Below are positions 6,750 through 8,431 of a DNA stretch of 8,431 bases, in pieces. The position numbers were made by a program, and so were the translations under genes. Origin of the DNA: Bacteroidetes bacterium GWA2_30_7 (GTDB taxonomy: Bacteria; Bacteroidota; Bacteroidia; Bacteroidales; GWF2-33-38). Each line of letters begins with the position of its first letter. Position 1 is the first letter of the stretch. The notes under the pieces are model-generated. The model was given only the letters and a program-made list of their open reading frames with translations, did not search any database and was not told the origin of the DNA. Location: assembly GCA_001768155.1 (NCBI GenBank), contig MENC01000131.1, forward strand, positions 47,347 to 55,777, read 5' to 3'.

Positions 6750-6770
6750 TTAACAACAGCTTGTTAACAA
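6750..6770. repeat. TTAACAA/TTGTTAA repeat cluster upstream of the exbB promoter
   Basis: TTAACAA at 6750-6756 and TTGTTAA at 6761-6767 form a perfect 7-bp inverted repeat with a CAGC spacer. TTGTTAACAA at 6761-6770 is itself a 10-bp palindrome, so TTAACAA also recurs directly at 6764-6770. The cluster lies about 10-40 nt before the candidate -33 elements of the exbB promoter, a sensible place for a regulator site. It does not resemble a classical Fur box. Confidence 0.45.
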
Positions 6771-6780
6771 ATAAATCAAG

Positions 6781-6817
6781 TTTGTAAAATTTGAACTAAT
6801 GACACACTGTATCTTCG
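6781..6817 (+). promoter_or_regulatory. Candidate promoter of the exbB-exbD-tonB operon
   Basis: TATCTTCG at 6810-6817 matches the -7 consensus TAnnTTTG with one change. Two TTTG elements lie upstream, at 6781-6784 (25-nt gap) and 6790-6793 (16-nt gap); neither has ideal spacing, so the -33 assignment is open. The start codon is 27 nt after the -7 box. A promoter is expected here because a terminator closes the preceding gene. Confidence 0.45.
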
Positions 6818-6844
6818 CGAAAGAATTAATTAATATCTTAAAGT

Positions 6845-7546
6845 ATGTTACTCAATTTTTTATTACAAATCAATGTTGTAGGCAGCACAACCGTTTCAGC
6901 ACCTGTTGAACAAGCAAATCAAATGCAGTTATCGTTATGGGAATTATCATTAAAAGGAGGACTTATAATGATTCCTATTGCAATTTTATCAGTAGTTGCA
7001 GTTTATATTTTTGTTGACAGACTTATTGCTATAAAAAAAGCTTCAAAAAATGATACTATTTTTATGAATTCCATTAAAGAAAGTATTTTGTCAAATAAAT
7101 TAGATTCTGCAATATCACTTTGTAAAGCTACAGATTCTCCCCTTGCAAGAATGATTGAAAAAGGAATCAGCAGATTAGGAAGACCTTTAAATGATATAAA
7201 TGCTGCAATCGAAAATGTTGGAAAAATGGAAGTTTCAAAATTAGAAAAATGGTTTGCATTTTTAGCCACTACTGCCGGAGCTGCACCAATGTTAGGTTTT
7301 CTTGGAACTGTAACAGGCATGATTAAAGCTTTTTTTAATATGGCAAATGCAGGTAGCAACATTGATATCACACTACTTTCTAGCGGTATTTATGAGGCTA
7401 TGGTTACAACTGTTGCAGGACTAATAGTTGGAATTATGGCTTATCTTACTTATAATTATTTGGTTGTAAGAGTTAATAATGTTGTAAACACATTGGAATT
7501 ACGTACAACAGAATTTATGGATTTACTAAACGAACCTGTTAAATAA
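6845..7546 (+). CDS. exbB: MotA/TolQ/ExbB-family proton channel protein
   Basis: This is the proton-conducting inner-membrane subunit that, with ExbD, energises TonB. The 233 residues show the ExbB topology: a short periplasmic N-terminus, a first membrane helix at about 38-58 (GGLIMIPIAILSVVAVYIFVD), a long cytoplasmic loop, a second helix at about 136-164 with the family motif APMLGFLGTVTGMI (147-160), and a third at about 180-207 with EAMVTTVAGLIVGI (184-197). Other typical stretches are SPLARMIEKGISRLGRPL (98-115) and the C-terminal RTTEFMDLLNEP (220-231), which I recognise from Bacteroidota ExbB proteins. The ATG at 6845 gives the expected full length and lies 27 nt after the candidate -7 box. 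exbD follows after 6 nt, so the two are co-transcribed. A flagellar MotA role is excluded by the ExbD and TonB neighbours and by size. Confidence 0.95.
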   Translation: MLLNFLLQINVVGSTTVSAPVEQANQMQLSLWELSLKGGLIMIPIAILSVVAVYIFVDRLIAIKKASKNDTIFMNSIKESILSNKLDSAISLCKATDSPLARMIEKGISRLGRPLNDINAAIENVGKMEVSKLEKWFAFLATTAGAAPMLGFLGTVTGMIKAFFNMANAGSNIDITLLSSGIYEAMVTTVAGLIVGIMAYLTYNYLVVRVNNVVNTLELRTTEFMDLLNEPVK

Positions 7547-7552
7547 AAGTTT

Positions 7553-7960
7553 ATGGCAATAAGAAGTAAAAATAAAATAAGTTTAGAATTTAGTTCAGCT
7601 ACTATGTCTGACCTTGTATTTCTTTTGCTTATTTTCTTTATGATGACCTCAACACTTATTTCTCCAAATGCGTTAAAATTACTATTGCCTAAAAGCAATA
7701 ATCAAGTTCAGTCTAATAAACCAATTACTACCGTTTCAATTAATTCTGATTTACAATTTTTTGTTGAAACTCAGCCGGTTGTATTAGAAAATTTAGAAAG
7801 TTATTTAAAAGAAAAAGTTGGCATTGTAATTGATGAAAACGAAGCCCCAACAATTTCATTACATGCCGAAAAATCTGTTGCAATAGAAGAAGTAGTAAAA
7901 GTAATGAATATAGCAAAAAATAATAAATACAAATTAATATTAGCTACAAGTGCAGACTAA
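7553..7960 (+). CDS. exbD: ExbD/TolR-family biopolymer transport protein
   Basis: This is the partner of ExbB in the TonB-energising motor. The 135 residues comprise a short basic cytoplasmic N-terminus, one membrane helix at about 19-38 (SDLVFLLLIFFMMTSTLISP) with Asp20 as the proton-carrying residue (Asp25 in E. coli ExbD), and a periplasmic domain. That domain contains NALKLLLPKS (39-48), PITTVSI and the C-terminal VVKVMNIAKNNKYKLILAT block typical of the Bacteroidota form. It starts 6 nt after exbB, and the last base of its stop codon is the first base of the tonB start, suggesting translational coupling. Confidence 0.95.
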   Translation: MAIRSKNKISLEFSSATMSDLVFLLLIFFMMTSTLISPNALKLLLPKSNNQVQSNKPITTVSINSDLQFFVETQPVVLENLESYLKEKVGIVIDENEAPTISLHAEKSVAIEEVVKVMNIAKNNKYKLILATSAD

Positions 7961-8431
7961 TGAATAAGTATATAAAAAACAATAAATCAGGTATTTTTGG
8001 AACAATAATATTTCATTTAATATTAGTTCTATTGCTTGTATTTATGGGTTTTAAGGTTCCGTTTCCATTACCGGCTGAAGAAGGAATTTTAATCAATTTT
8101 GGTACCGATGATTCAGGTTCAGGTTTAATTGAAACTGAAAACATGAATAGTAGCGAATCAGAAAGTTTACAAGAAAATAAGAAAATTGATGAAACATCTG
8201 CTAACAATGATGAAAAAGTACTTACTCAAAATTTTGAAGAGTCTGCAAATATAAAATCAACAAATACTGACAAAAAGAAAAATACAGAAACAGAAAACGA
8301 AAATACCGAACAGGTTGAAAAACAACAAGAAGTAAATAAAAAGGCTTTATTTCCTGGAAATAACAGTACTAATAATAATAGTAACAGCGATGGAAATAAA
8401 ACCGGAACAGGAAATCAAGGAGATATTAATG
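7960..8431 (+). CDS. tonB: TonB-like energy transducer, N-terminal 157 residues (3' end outside window)
   Basis: The frame opens with an ATG at 7960-7962, overlapping the exbD stop by one base, and stays open to the window end. Residues 1-11 are basic and cytoplasmic. One membrane anchor spans about 12-31 (IFGTIIFHLILVLLLVFMGF) and contains His19, the intramembrane His typical of TonB that contacts the ExbBD motor. LPAEEGILINFGTD (37-50) and ALFPG (129-133) followed by a Gly/Asn-rich GTGNQGD segment (149-155) are hallmarks I recognise from Bacteroidota TonB-family proteins. The linker between them (39-131) contains no proline and is rich in Glu, Asn, Lys and Ser, unlike the proline-rich spacer of enterobacterial TonB. 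The C-terminal receptor-binding domain lies outside the window. Position and N-terminus make the assignment strong; which receptors it serves is unknown. Confidence 0.9.
   Translation, partial: MNKYIKNNKSGIFGTIIFHLILVLLLVFMGFKVPFPLPAEEGILINFGTDDSGSGLIETENMNSSESESLQENKKIDETSANNDEKVLTQNFEESANIKSTNTDKKKNTETENENTEQVEKQQEVNKKALFPGNNSTNNNSNSDGNKTGTGNQGDIN

Noticed and set aside
7003..7371. 122-residue ORF on the minus strand opposite exbB
   Set aside because: It is fully antisense to a strongly supported ExbB gene, has no recognisable domain, and reflects the codon pattern of the opposite strand.

Overview
The window looks like an ordinary chromosomal stretch of a very A+T-rich member of the Bacteroidota, probably Bacteroidales-like. 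Four things point there. The signal-peptide and lipoprotein styles fit: a signal peptide ending in CQ|SD, and lipoproteins whose Cys is followed by Lys and acidic residues. Ribosome binding sites of the Shine-Dalgarno type are essentially absent. Promoter-like pairs match the Bacteroidota consensus (TTTG / TAnnTTTG). The protein families are also typical: a two-component-regulator beta-propeller, a monofunctional proline dehydrogenase, and a Bacteroidota-type ExbB-ExbD-TonB set. No rRNA, tRNA, CRISPR array, transposase or phage structural gene was seen.

Left part (minus strand, read from about 3353 down to 1): a proline dehydrogenase gene, then a short Bro-N-domain gene that looks truncated, then a large secreted or periplasmic beta-propeller sensor whose 3' end lies outside the window. 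The first 600 residues of the sensor are visible: a signal peptide and twelve blades. Its output domain is not visible. The Bro-N remnant has higher G+C than its neighbour, contains a 31-nt near-perfect palindrome, and is preceded by a small inverted repeat overlapping a -7-like box.

Middle (plus strand, 3429 to 6625): aroA (EPSP synthase, shikimate pathway) is divergent from proline dehydrogenase across a 75-nt gap. Two unrelated lipoprotein genes follow, each with its own promoter-like pair and each closed by a clear rho-independent terminator. The first resembles lipocalin-like Bacteroidota lipoproteins. The second belongs to a family of unknown function and contains an internal duplication marked by two Cys-x26-Cys units with identical internal spacing.

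Right part (plus strand, 6845 to the end): a tightly packed exbB-exbD-tonB operon (6-nt gap, then a 1-nt overlap) that would use the proton-motive force to drive TonB-dependent outer-membrane receptors. It is preceded by a promoter-like pair and a compact cluster of TTAACAA/TTGTTAA repeats that could be an operator. TonB is cut by the window edge and has a proline-free acidic/Asn-rich linker instead of the classical proline-rich one.

I did not find a convincing new multi-gene system. The observations most worth a second look are the Bro-N remnant with its palindromes, the duplicated Cys-x26-Cys architecture of the second lipoprotein, and the repeat cluster in front of exbB. Two real genes run off the window edges (the propeller gene at the left, tonB at the right); both were read directly from the bases.
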